DNA of 64,000 nucleotides, from contig NZ_FRBP01000008.1 of the NCBI RefSeq assembly GCF_900142645.1, forward strand, positions 180,090 to 244,089. The letters are read 5' to 3'. How positions within the stretch are numbered: position 1 is the first letter of the stretch; every line of letters starts with the position of its first letter. This stretch comes from Eubacterium callanderi (lineage in GTDB: Bacteria; Bacillota; Clostridia; Eubacteriales; Eubacteriaceae). The translations under genes and the position numbers were made by a program. The notes beneath the pieces are model-generated. The model worked only from the letters and a program-made list of their open reading frames with translations, was not told the DNA's origin and ran no database searches. Shown one piece after another: positions 1-7,480 of this stretch.

Positions 1-225
1 GGCTATGGGGATGTCTACCCTGTAACCGAGGTGGGGCGTTTGATCAGCATGATTTCATCGCTCTTTGGGATCGCGGTGATCGCAATGCCAGCTGGTGTTG
101 TTACGGCTGGGTTTATGGATGAAATCGGACGCGCAAAAGAGCTGGAACGCCTTGAAAAGGCAAAAAAAGAAGGGAAGAATCTCGATGAAGTCATCGAGGA
201 GGAACTGGAGGAACAGAATGAGTAA
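1..225 (+). CDS. Potassium channel family protein, C-terminal end only
   Basis: The reading frame is open from the first base, so the gene starts outside the window. It begins with the K+ selectivity-filter signature GYGDVYPVT. One hydrophobic pore-lining helix follows (LFGIAVIAMPAGVVTAGF), then a charged tail of about 35 residues rich in E and K that ends in EEQNE. The order filter, last transmembrane helix and cytoplasmic tail is that of voltage-gated-type bacterial ion channels in the cell membrane. The voltage-sensor part cannot be seen, so the exact subclass is open. The stop overlaps the start of the next gene, suggesting co-translation. Confidence 0.85.
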   Translation, partial: GYGDVYPVTEVGRLISMISSLFGIAVIAMPAGVVTAGFMDEIGRAKELERLEKAKKEGKNLDEVIEEELEEQNE

Positions 226-799
226 TAAGACACGCTATTTAATCATCATGGTTTTGGGCGTTGTAATGAACCGGCTGCTCTATGTTCTGTCAATGCATTT
301 TGGCCTGCCCTTCTGGCTGGACATGTCTGGCACCATTCTGGCAGCACTGCTGCTTGAGCCCACCGCCGGGCTGCTGGTAGGGCTTGTGAATAATTTTGGA
401 CTGGCAGTGTTTAACTACAGCAGCAGCTCGCTGATCTTCTATGCGGTCAGTGCCGCCGCCGCCCTGGTGGTGGGGGTGAATATGCGCCGTAATGGACAGA
501 TCGACTGGAAGCAGACAGTGCCAACCATGGGCCTGCTGATTTTAGTCACTGGTGTCTTGTCTGCTCTGCTCAGTATCTGGCAGACCGGCGGGACACTTAC
601 CCATCCGTGGGAGGTTTATTTTTACGACCTGGCCATATCCGCCGGTGTTCCCTGGGTGCTGGCCTGTTTCATCGGCACCATGGTTATCAAAGTTTTTGAT
701 GTGATTGCCACAGCCGGCATCATCGCGCTGCTTTACTTTGTTTTGCCAAATAGCCTGAAATATCCGCCAGAAACACTTATGGAAAAAGAAAAGGTTTAG
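218..799 (+). CDS. Multi-pass membrane protein, ECF-transporter S-component-like
   Basis: This 193-residue protein consists almost wholly of hydrophobic segments (about five or six helices). The early stretch FWLDMSGTILAALLLEP and the following GLLVGLVNNFG resemble substrate-binding S components of energy-coupling-factor transporters. That assignment rests on pattern only, and the substrate is unknown. The ATG at 218 overlaps the end of the channel gene by eight bases; longer upstream extensions in this frame would lie inside that gene and have no ribosome site. No ECF ATPase or T component is nearby. A strong hairpin terminator follows. Confidence 0.6.
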   Translation: MSNKTRYLIIMVLGVVMNRLLYVLSMHFGLPFWLDMSGTILAALLLEPTAGLLVGLVNNFGLAVFNYSSSSLIFYAVSAAAALVVGVNMRRNGQIDWKQTVPTMGLLILVTGVLSALLSIWQTGGTLTHPWEVYFYDLAISAGVPWVLACFIGTMVIKVFDVIATAGIIALLYFVLPNSLKYPPETLMEKEKV

Positions 800-830
800 A
801 AAATACAGTTGAAATAAAAAACATAAAAAA

Positions 831-870
831 ACAGAAACGGTGCTGCACAGCGCCGTTTCTGTTTTTTTTA
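831..870. terminator. Bidirectional intrinsic terminator
   Basis: The stem CAGAAACGGTGC / GCGCCGTTTCTG (one G-T pair) has a short loop, T8 on the right and an A-rich run on the left. It lies between convergent genes and can serve both. Confidence 0.85.
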
Positions 871-901
871 TTGTCCGAAGACTTTGCTGTTTTTATGATG
901 T

Positions 902-2239
902 TTACCGGCGGCCTGCTGTCTGTGCGGCAGGGTTGAGAAGAACAGAGGCTTCAAATACATGAGGGTCATAATTAAATTTTGCAAAGCCGCTGTATTTTTC
1001 AGTTATCCGTCGAACCGAATGAATACCGATCCCTTCTGCATGGCGTTTGGAGGACATGAAGACATCGTCCTTTTTACAGATTATATGATCATAGCTGTTT
1101 TTAATGGAAATCACCACCGAACCTTTACCCGAGATGCCAAGCTTTACAGAAATAAAGGGATTTGCTCCGTTCTGGCGCAGGCAGGCCTCAACGGCGTTTT
1201 CAAACAGGTTGCCAAAAACCACACAGAGATCACCCTCAGAGAAAAGCAGCGGCTCAGGAAGCTTGATGTCAATCCGCAGGTCAATGGCGTTTTGGCGTGC
1301 GAGAGCGGCGTAATGCTGGGCGATGGCATCAATGGCAGCGTTGCTGCACAGAGGCAGCACCCTGTCCGATTCTACAGACTGCAGGCTGGCGCTGAGGCAG
1401 GTGTTTATCTGCTCGAGGGCGCTGTTTTCCGCATAGCCCTTGAGCATGAGCAGGGTATGCTTCAGGTTATGGCAGGCCTTCTCATTCTCCTCGATATTAT
1501 TTTTCAGACGGTTATACTGCTCTTGCTGCATACTGGCCTGATAATCCGATATTTCCAGCTTGTTTTGGAGCTCAGCAGCGCGTTGGTTTTCCTGAATCAG
1601 CCTTAAAATAACATAATAGGTTAGAAAAGTACCGATAAACCAGACAAAAGGCAAAAGATAAGCGGGGACAGAGGTTAGATTCAGGGAACCCGGATAGATA
1701 CAGAAGCGGTACAGCAAAAAAAAGCAGACAGGAACAACCCATAGATACCGCCAGTAAGGCATCTTGCCCGTCTCAAGAACAGTGGGTTTAATGACTTTTA
1801 CAGTGAAGAACCCAACAAAGGGGAGTGTGAACACAAAAATTAAAGACTGAATAAAGGCAGAAAGAGGCGGGTTAGCAAACAGAGAAGGCTTACAGAATAT
1901 CTGGCTGAAGAATACCACGATATCCAGATAGTTTTTAATAATAAATACCACAAAAAGGTTAAGGAAAAAATTTTCTTTAACGCTTAACAGAAAGATCAGG
2001 CCGATGGTGACATTAAACAAAACACTGATAATGATGCGCGCATTGCCGGAATCGGGCATGGTGTCAAGTGTGAACACAGCAGCATAGGTAACAGTGCTTG
2101 AAATCAGAAGTACAGCAGCCATCAGAATATTAACGCCAGTGCCAAACCGGAAATTGCCTTTAAAAACAGCCCGGTATAAAAAGAGCGCCGGCAGGAGCTG
2201 AATAAATGAAAGCAGTGCAGCAAAAGCTAATTGATCCAA
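902..2239 (-). CDS. GHKL-type sensor histidine kinase (AgrC-like), no partner nearby
   Basis: The 445-residue protein has about six membrane helices in residues 1-215, then a coiled-coil linker (215-255) and a cytoplasmic kinase part. The phospho-acceptor region is CHNLKH near 256-261, the ATP-binding N box is FGNLFENAVEAC near 342, and a GIGIHSVRRI glycine motif follows. Architecture and length fit the AgrC/CitA-like peptide- or ligand-sensing group. The start is TTG at 2239, preceded by GGAGGAT at good spacing. No response regulator gene adjoins it, so its partner must be elsewhere or outside the window. An extended -10 promoter about 350 bases upstream, inside the neighbouring invertible-looking segment, points toward it. 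Confidence 0.8.
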   Translation of the reverse strand: MDQLAFAALLSFIQLLPALFLYRAVFKGNFRFGTGVNILMAAVLLISSTVTYAAVFTLDTMPDSGNARIIISVLFNVTIGLIFLLSVKENFFLNLFVVFIIKNYLDIVVFFSQIFCKPSLFANPPLSAFIQSLIFVFTLPFVGFFTVKVIKPTVLETGKMPYWRYLWVVPVCFFLLYRFCIYPGSLNLTSVPAYLLPFVWFIGTFLTYYVILRLIQENQRAAELQNKLEISDYQASMQQEQYNRLKNNIEENEKACHNLKHTLLMLKGYAENSALEQINTCLSASLQSVESDRVLPLCSNAAIDAIAQHYAALARQNAIDLRIDIKLPEPLLFSEGDLCVVFGNLFENAVEACLRQNGANPFISVKLGISGKGSVVISIKNSYDHIICKKDDVFMSSKRHAEGIGIHSVRRITEKYSGFAKFNYDPHVFEASVLLNPAAQTAGRR

Positions 2240-2336
2240 AACTATCCTCCGCGATTTACATGAGTTGATCTCATTTTACCATAGAACAGAAGCTTTTGTA
2301 TAGCGTACTGTTTAGCGGGACAGGAAAATTAAAAGA

Positions 2337-2358
2337 GCCGGAGCAATCCGGATTTTTT
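2337..2358 (+). terminator. Orphan hairpin with T-run
   Basis: CCGGA-GCAA-TCCGG is followed by T7 on the plus strand. No plus-strand gene lies upstream, so it may end antisense transcription or be a remnant of a lost gene. Confidence 0.5.
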
Positions 2359-2410
2359 TATGGGGAGTCCCTTAATAACGACAGAATTAAATTATGAAAT
2401 CGGCATGTTT

Positions 2411-2439
2411 TTGACAGGAGGTATTTTACGTACTATAGA
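2411..2439 (+). promoter_or_regulatory. Candidate sigma-70 promoter for the recombinase
   Basis: TTGACA, 17 bases, then TATAGA. It lies 215 bases before the recombinase start and outside the inverted repeats described below. The rest of the 2240-2652 intergenic stretch holds the repeat, a palindrome at 2539-2559 with a T-run, a TTGCTA/TAGCAA palindrome at 2603-2618, and otherwise AT-rich DNA. Confidence 0.45.
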
Positions 2440-2532
2440 AAAAGACAGATTAAAAGTATATAGATAAAAATTAATACGGAGTTATCTTTTAGTATAAAAC
2501 AATCCATATGAAGTGTATGTAAGCAAAAAAAT

Positions 2533-2553
2533 AAAGATCGTAGAATACCATAT
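2533..2553 (+). repeat. Left copy of 21-bp inverted repeat flanking the recombinase
   Basis: The sequence AAAGATCGTAGAATACCATA(T) is the reverse complement of 3681-3701 with 20 of 21 bases matching. Its inner half also forms a local palindrome (2539-2559, CGTAGAATA cca TATTCTACG) followed by T7, which could act as a weak terminator or as a recombinase core site. Confidence 0.75.
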
Positions 2554-2585
2554 TCTACGTCATTTTTTTACTTTTTATGGATTCT

Positions 2586-2594
2586 ATTATATCA
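2586..2594 (-). promoter_or_regulatory. Candidate extended -10 promoter facing the histidine kinase
   Basis: On the minus strand the sequence TGATATAAT fits an extended -10 element (TGn-TATAAT); the -35 region is weak. It lies just inside the left inverted repeat and points outward toward the GHKL kinase gene. Confidence 0.35.
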
Positions 2595-2652
2595 TTTATA
2601 AATTGCTATTACTAGCAAAATTCTAATTAATTTTTAGTAGGGAGGCACGATT

Positions 2653-3669
2653 ATGAAAAAAACATTTTTAATGTGGTCAGAATCAATTCGTCATTTTTTC
2701 TCAAAAAGGTCAGTAACGCTGGAAGCGTTCAGCCGCGAATGGATAAGAAAGCGTGGCGATGAAGGAAAGATTAAGGAGTCTACACTCACCAATTACCAGC
2801 GGATTATTGAACGCTATTTGTTGCCAGAACTGGGTGATCTCCGCTTGGATACTATAACCGTTGAAGTAGTGCAGGATTTTGTAAAAACGCTGGAGAGAAG
2901 AGCGCTTAATACATCTACGATTCGGGGTATTATCGGCAGGTTATCATCAATTATGGAAAAGGCAGTGGAAGCTGGATTGATTAATAAAAATCCCTGCGGG
3001 CACATCGTTATTCAGAAAAAATGGCAGACCACAACAGGGAAAATTCTGACAATCGAAGACCAAAAAGCCCTGACACACTGGCTTTTAGCACATGAGCATA
3101 ACCTGAGCCTGGCCGTACAGCTCGGCCTCTTCGCTGGGATGCGCATCAGCGAGATTGCGGCGCTGCAATGGAAAGATATTGATCTGAAAAATGGGTTTAT
3201 TCAAGTTCGCAGAAATGTTCAGCGTGTAAAAAATCATGATGCCGGTCAGCGCAAAACCATTAACCAGATAGGCACGCCAAAATCCCCGAAGGCTTTTCGA
3301 TCAATTCCCATTACATCTATTTTAATGAAGTCACTCAAAGGATACGAAAAAAGCACTGTAAAACCAGAGGCTTTTGTAATTGCAAAAAAAGGTGGGTCAG
3401 CCTATGATGTGAGAACCATACAGCGCTATTTTAAAAAGATTATTTCTGTTCTAAAACTAGATAATTATCGTTTTCATGATCTCCGGCACACCTTTGCGAC
3501 CAGAGCAAAAGAAAGTGGAATGGACATACAGATCATCAGTGAAATTTTGGGCCATTCAGAAACAGCCGTCACCATGAACATCTATCTGCACATTACAGAT
3601 CTCCATAAAAAACAGGAAATGGTACTTTTAGACAAGTTAAACTCAACAATATATGGAAAAGCGGCATAA
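2653..3669 (+). CDS. Tyrosine recombinase (phage-integrase family)
   Basis: The 338-residue protein has a SAM-like core-binding domain (about 22-110) and a C-terminal catalytic domain. Catalytic residues are visible: R164 in GMRISEIAALQW, H275-x-x-R278 in HDLRH, H301 in ILGHSE, and the nucleophile Y311 in NIYLHI. The start ATG follows GGGAGGC. No excisionase or other phage gene adjoins it. Instead the gene is bracketed by a 21-bp inverted repeat (2533-2553 and 3681-3701), the geometry of DNA invertases or of a minimal mobile element. Inversion would flip the recombinase gene itself. Which of these roles it serves is inference. Confidence 0.9.
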   Translation: MKKTFLMWSESIRHFFSKRSVTLEAFSREWIRKRGDEGKIKESTLTNYQRIIERYLLPELGDLRLDTITVEVVQDFVKTLERRALNTSTIRGIIGRLSSIMEKAVEAGLINKNPCGHIVIQKKWQTTTGKILTIEDQKALTHWLLAHEHNLSLAVQLGLFAGMRISEIAALQWKDIDLKNGFIQVRRNVQRVKNHDAGQRKTINQIGTPKSPKAFRSIPITSILMKSLKGYEKSTVKPEAFVIAKKGGSAYDVRTIQRYFKKIISVLKLDNYRFHDLRHTFATRAKESGMDIQIISEILGHSETAVTMNIYLHITDLHKKQEMVLLDKLNSTIYGKAA

Positions 3670-3680
3670 ATTGTCGTGAA

Positions 3681-3701
3681 ATATGGTATTCTACGAACTT
3701 T
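3681..3701 (+). repeat. Right copy of 21-bp inverted repeat flanking the recombinase
   Basis: ATATGGTATTCTACGAACTT(T) starts 11 bases after the recombinase stop codon and matches the reverse complement of 2533-2553 at 20 of 21 positions. Confidence 0.75.
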
Positions 3702-3752
3702 CATTAAAAAATATACCCTGTATTCTAAGGAATCACAATAAAGGTAGAGAGC

Positions 3753-4271
3753 ATGCAAGCATTGATTAAGACTCAGTTTGAGCGCTGTTCGGAAAGCGTT
3801 CGGCAGCATTGCCTGCGTACAGGCAGCTGGATAAGGAAAATAATAAAAGAATTGGGGCGTGAAGAACTGCTTTCAATCTGGCAGTTGGAAGAAATGTCTC
3901 CGGTGGATTATCACGACATTGGAAAAGCGGAAACAGAAGACACTCCTGGCCATTGTACAATGGGCGCACAGTTTTTTAGAAATCTTTATGAAACAAAAAC
4001 GACTTGTTTCGCGGAACAGATTTTCTGCAGTGTCGCTGCAGATCTCTGCCGGTTTCATCACTATCGTTATGACGGTAAGGATAACCCCAAAATGGTAAGC
4101 GGACAGGATATACCAGTTATTGCCAGAGTCTGTGCTGTCGCCAATGCTTTTGACCATTTGCAGGAGTCGGGCAGGCAGCCGGATGAAGCGTACGAAAACA
4201 TCTGTAAGGAAAGCGGCATCCTGTATGATCCGGCGGTTGTTCAGGCCTTGGGTGAAGCGATCCATCAATGA
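3753..4271 (+). CDS. Degenerate HD-GYP domain protein
   Basis: The 172-residue single-domain protein carries the metal-binding HD pair in DYHDIGKAE (H54-D55). FHHYRYDGKDNPK follows at about 101-113, where active HD-GYP enzymes have HHERxDGxGYP, and then IPVIARVCAVANAFDHL, the family's conserved C-terminal helix. HD-GYP proteins hydrolyse cyclic di-GMP. Here the GYP triad is replaced by NPK and the second-His glutamate is missing, so activity is doubtful. No receiver or sensor domain is attached. The start is ATG at 3753 with a weak ribosome site. It lies just outside the recombinase repeat, so its expression could depend on that segment. Confidence 0.65.
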   Translation: MQALIKTQFERCSESVRQHCLRTGSWIRKIIKELGREELLSIWQLEEMSPVDYHDIGKAETEDTPGHCTMGAQFFRNLYETKTTCFAEQIFCSVAADLCRFHHYRYDGKDNPKMVSGQDIPVIARVCAVANAFDHLQESGRQPDEAYENICKESGILYDPAVVQALGEAIHQ

Positions 4272-4284
4272 TATAAAAAAGTAT

Positions 4285-4333
4285 GGAAAAAGACATTTTC
4301 CCAGTTGTACTCTGTGGAAAATGTCTTTTTTCT
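4285..4333. terminator. Bidirectional terminator between convergent genes
   Basis: GAAAAAGACATTTTCC pairs with GGAAAATGTCTTTTTTC across a 14-base loop. T/A runs on both sides allow use by the HD-GYP gene and by the opposing transporter gene. Confidence 0.8.
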
Positions 4334-4359
4334 ATCAGCGGTGTATATGTCAAATAAGT

Positions 4360-5277
4360 TTAAAGCTCTTCAGCTGCTCCGGTCTTGTTCAGGACAATAA
4401 CCGCGAGAATCACGACGGCAATGCCAATGATTTGCGGGAATGAGATAACCTGTCCAAAGATAAAATAACCGAGAATAGAGGCCGTGATCGGCGAGAAAGC
4501 ATTCATCATGTTGGTGATGGCAGGATCGACCAGCGAAAAAGATTTTACCCAGACATAAGATGAAAGAATCTGTGTCAGCAGTCCATAGGCGATAATGATC
4601 AGAATAAGAAGCAGGACATTCTGAGCGGAAGCGATCTGGCCAATGACGGCCCAGGGAGGGCAGACAACCCAGTAGATCAGAGCCGCTCCAAGGTTATAAT
4701 AAGTGATGACCACATCATTGTCAATCTCGTTATTTAAAGCCCATTTGATGATCAGGGCAATCGCGCAGTTGGCTACCCAGTTAAGCGCCATCCACATAAT
4801 ACCTGAGGGTGCGATAAAAGCATCGGGTGAAAAGACATTCAGAACCAGTGCCAGACCGATAATGGCCAGTCCCAGCGAGGCGATCTTGCCCTTGGTTATT
4901 TTGTATTTAAAAATAAAGGAGGACAGAAGCATCAGAATAAAAACATGGGAAAACTCAAGGATGGAAAAAACACCGGTGCTCAGATAATTGAGAGCTCGTG
5001 CGTAGGAGTAGTAGAGCACTGCGTTGGCAATTCCGCCGCCCACCAGGACAATCAGTACGCGTCTCCACCCAATGTTAAAGGCTTTTGGGTTTTTGATCAG
5101 GGTTTTTATCCCATAGAACAAGATAACAATCATTGGCCCCATGGAGGAGACCGCCACATCGTTCAGCCCCAGATTTTGGAGTAATGCGATAAAAACGCCG
5201 AGGGTTCCCCATAAAACACCCGCAATCCCGCCATAGATAATTCCTTTTGTAAAATTATTTTTATTTACTTCGTTCAT
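4360..5277 (-). CDS. EamA/DMT-superfamily transporter
   Basis: The 305-residue protein has ten predicted membrane helices arranged as two repeats of the EamA domain. It has an early GGIAGVLWGTLGVF and a second-half GLLTQILSSYVWVKSFSLVDPA, both typical of drug/metabolite exporters of the DMT superfamily. Substrate cannot be read from sequence. It is the last gene of a minus-strand unit (URO-D protein, short ORF, transporter) with gaps of about 12 bases, so it probably moves the substrate or product of that URO-D protein. The start ATG at 5277 follows GGGAGTC. Confidence 0.85.
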   Translation of the reverse strand: MNEVNKNNFTKGIIYGGIAGVLWGTLGVFIALLQNLGLNDVAVSSMGPMIVILFYGIKTLIKNPKAFNIGWRRVLIVLVGGGIANAVLYYSYARALNYLSTGVFSILEFSHVFILMLLSSFIFKYKITKGKIASLGLAIIGLALVLNVFSPDAFIAPSGIMWMALNWVANCAIALIIKWALNNEIDNDVVITYYNLGAALIYWVVCPPWAVIGQIASAQNVLLLILIIIAYGLLTQILSSYVWVKSFSLVDPAITNMMNAFSPITASILGYFIFGQVISFPQIIGIAVVILAVIVLNKTGAAEEL

Positions 5278-5289
5278 TTTATAGACTCC

Positions 5290-5421
5290 CTACATAATTA
5301 AGCTTAGAATAAAGGTTTCAAATTCTTTTTCCGTTTCGGTCATACAATCTCGAATCAGCGTTTGATACCGTTCATCATACTCACTGACCAGGGCTTCAAT
5401 TTTTTCTTTTTCTTTAAGCAT
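5290..5421 (-). CDS. Short acidic ORF (43 aa) in URO-D cassette 1
   Basis: The ATG at 5421 is preceded by AAGGAG nine bases upstream. The 43 codons encode a highly charged helical peptide starting MLKEKEKIEALVSEYDERY and ending in a hydrophobic FILSLIM. It sits between the URO-D protein gene and the EamA transporter with very short gaps. I do not recognise it. A second short ORF (18253-18402) occupies the same position behind the other URO-D gene. The two share the general plan of a charged helix with an E-x-F-x-x-F-type end, but only weak residue identity. Confidence 0.6.
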   Translation of the reverse strand: MLKEKEKIEALVSEYDERYQTLIRDCMTETEKEFETFILSLIM

Positions 5422-5434
5422 TTGTCTAATCTCC

Positions 5435-6583
5435 TTAATATTTTCCATACGCATTGACAAAATCAATCACTGCTTTCATTTTTTCGGGCGGTGCGTCCTT
5501 AAAACTGAAAGCAGGTTTGTTAAAACCGAAGTAAAATCGTTTGGTTTCCATGCCAATATCCATGAGCTCACGGGCTTTGTCCAGACATTCCTCTGTAGAA
5601 TAATTTGTCAGATAATCCAGAGGATAAGAGCAGCAGACCATATTTTTAGAGCCGAGAATGTCCAGCGTCTTTTTAAAGTCCTGGTGCTCCACGGCCAAAA
5701 TAACCTTTCCCTCAGGGAGCTCGGAATAATAGTCAAAATAGCGTCCATCTGTGTAATCGCCCTGGAACTGCAAATACAGGGTATGCCCCTTTGCAGCCAG
5801 CGTGTCACAAACCTTTTTAAAGGTAGGCCAGAAAAATTTCTCAAAATGTCTGGGGCTGATCATTGGCGGTAAGTGCACCCAGGAGCAGGCGCAGGAAATA
5901 CCATCGGCGTCAACGGGCAGGGTATTTTCGACATAGTCGGTCATAACCGGCGCAAGCGCCTCACAGGCGGCTTCCAATTCGCGCTTTTTCCGCCGAAGAT
6001 CCATAGAAATCTGAGTAATACCGCGCAGATGGTCGCCCAGCAGATCAAAGGGAGCATAAAACATGGTGCCATAGTAAATGGGAACACCTTTAGCGTAAGT
6101 AAGGTCATAGAGCTTATTATAAAAATCTGTGACCTGCCTTTTTTCAAACAGTAAAGCCTTGGAAATGGCTGTAATGTCCTTGACGCTGTCCTTACCTAGG
6201 GCGCTGTACATACCGGGGAGTACTCTTTCAACAATGCAGCGCAGGGGGTCTTCGATCAGTGCCGGATAATCATCCGCACTCAGGCTCATGACCTCGGGAT
6301 GCTGCATGGTTCCGTTTCGCCGGTTTTGAATCCACGTTTTGCTTCCTAAAATTTCGTTGCGCTGGGGAGGAAGCCACCCCATACCCAGGTTGGCACCCAT
6401 TTCAAAAGTGTCTAAAATTTTTTCATAGGCTTCAATGATTTTATCATAATTCCAGGTTGCTTCCAGAAAATCAATGCCCGCGTACTCACAGGCATAGCTG
6501 ATTTCAAAATCCAGTATCACTGGCACACGGTCGGTTGGTTTTCCGGCCATGGTACTTTTTATCCGCTCAATTTTTTCTTCCAT
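5435..6583 (-). CDS. URO-D (uroporphyrinogen decarboxylase/MtaA superfamily) protein 1
   Basis: The 382-residue protein begins MEEKIERIKSTMAGKPTDRVPV, the usual opening of URO-D superfamily proteins. The superfamily contains haem-pathway decarboxylases and corrinoid-dependent methyltransferases (MtaA, MtbA, CmuA). In an acetogen a methyl-transfer role is more likely than haem synthesis. The His-x-Cys zinc motif of MtaA/CmuA is not seen in the expected strand (it reads YLQFQGDYTDGRYFDY), so the catalytic mode is uncertain. The ATG at 6583 is chosen over 6601 because AAGGGA lies nine bases before it. Shared blocks (QHPEV, DxLGDHLR, DLRRKxxELEAAC) make it a paralogue of 18415-19575. Confidence 0.8.
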   Translation of the reverse strand: MEEKIERIKSTMAGKPTDRVPVILDFEISYACEYAGIDFLEATWNYDKIIEAYEKILDTFEMGANLGMGWLPPQRNEILGSKTWIQNRRNGTMQHPEVMSLSADDYPALIEDPLRCIVERVLPGMYSALGKDSVKDITAISKALLFEKRQVTDFYNKLYDLTYAKGVPIYYGTMFYAPFDLLGDHLRGITQISMDLRRKKRELEAACEALAPVMTDYVENTLPVDADGISCACSWVHLPPMISPRHFEKFFWPTFKKVCDTLAAKGHTLYLQFQGDYTDGRYFDYYSELPEGKVILAVEHQDFKKTLDILGSKNMVCCSYPLDYLTNYSTEECLDKARELMDIGMETKRFYFGFNKPAFSFKDAPPEKMKAVIDFVNAYGKY

Positions 6584-6603
6584 CTCAAATTTTCCCTTCA
6601 TGT

Positions 6604-6653
6604 TTTGTACACATACAATATTGTATGATTACAATATATAGTATGTGTACAAA
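6604..6653. promoter_or_regulatory. Palindromic operator region of URO-D cassette 1
   Basis: A perfect 13-bp inverted repeat, TTTGTACACATAC (6604-6616) and GTATGTGTACAAA (6641-6653), encloses a 16-bp palindrome CATACAATATTGTATG (6612-6627). It lies between the URO-D gene and the divergent TetR gene and is the likely binding site of that regulator. Confidence 0.7.
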
Positions 6654-6701
6654 TTTGTCAAGCCTTTTTTAAATTTATCTTTTTTTTACAAAAAGTCATG
6701 C

Positions 6702-6707
6702 TATAAT
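6702..6707 (+). promoter_or_regulatory. -10 element for tetR gene 1
   Basis: TATAAT lies 22 bases before the chosen start; no clear -35 hexamer is present at the usual spacing. Confidence 0.4.
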
Positions 6708-6723
6708 AAACATGAGGTGGATT

Positions 6724-7425
6724 ATGGCAAACTATAAAAATGGAACTGAGACAAAGACTTCGCTGTACAGCAGTGCAAAAAAACTTTTTTACTTGAAGGG
6801 TTATGGCGCGACAACCATTAAAGATATTATTACAGACGCCGAATCGAAGTTAGGCTTGTTCACTTATTATTTTGAGGGCAAGGAATCTGTGGCAATCAGT
6901 ATTTTTAAGGATTTTGTCAATGATATTGCGCTGGTGCTTGAGGAGCCTTTGAAGGATTATACGGCTAAAAATGATTATCTGCTCGTAGATATGATTGAGT
7001 ACCGCGCTTATTTTGAGTGCATAAACGCCAATGAGCAGATAAAGCAGTTTTATAAAGACATTTCGATTCTCGAAAGTTTTGCGCAGATGACCATTGATTT
7101 GAAAGATTATTTCATACAGAAGCGCTTCGAGAACGGGCTGAAGTTTGAGACCAGCGCGATGATTAAGGATAAGACCTACTTTGACGCCATCGCCTCTCTG
7201 ACATCGGGAATGGAGATTCAGTTTTTCAGAGATGTGCTTGGGAAAAAGATTGATATTGCCTATGGCGACGCGATTGATATTTTTTTGACAGAGTATTACC
7301 GATTTCTGGTGCTGGATAAAAAGCGGATTCAGGATAACCTGCGAAAATCCAGAAAAGTCGTTGAAACACTGCATTTTGAAATCGGCGACTGCTTCAGCGT
7401 TCAGCTGGCAGGTCTTAACCCATAG
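6724..7425 (+). CDS. TetR/AcrR-family regulator 1
   Basis: The 233-residue protein has an N-terminal TetR DNA-binding domain: SSAKKLFYLKGYGATTIKDI, then a helix-turn-helix ending in FTYYFEGKESVA. Residues 60-220 form an all-helical ligand-binding part. ATG 6724 is preferred over 6712 because GAGG sits six bases before it. It is divergent from URO-D gene 1, and the palindromes at 6604-6653 lie between them, so it most likely represses the URO-D/short ORF/transporter unit until an unknown effector binds. It belongs to the same arrangement as the regulator at 19758. Confidence 0.85.
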   Translation: MANYKNGTETKTSLYSSAKKLFYLKGYGATTIKDIITDAESKLGLFTYYFEGKESVAISIFKDFVNDIALVLEEPLKDYTAKNDYLLVDMIEYRAYFECINANEQIKQFYKDISILESFAQMTIDLKDYFIQKRFENGLKFETSAMIKDKTYFDAIASLTSGMEIQFFRDVLGKKIDIAYGDAIDIFLTEYYRFLVLDKKRIQDNLRKSRKVVETLHFEIGDCFSVQLAGLNP

Positions 7426-7480
7426 GATAAAAAATATAATAAGAATTTTAAACATACAAATCAGGAAAGAAGGTTATCAT

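Noticed and set aside
95..217. Upstream extension of the ECF-S-like gene
   Set aside because: It would lie inside the channel gene and reads as a charged out-of-frame sequence; ATG 218 is coupled to the channel stop.
959..1606. Long plus-strand open frame opposite the GHKL kinase
   Set aside because: It has no ribosome site and a composition typical of a shadow frame; the minus-strand kinase has clear motifs.
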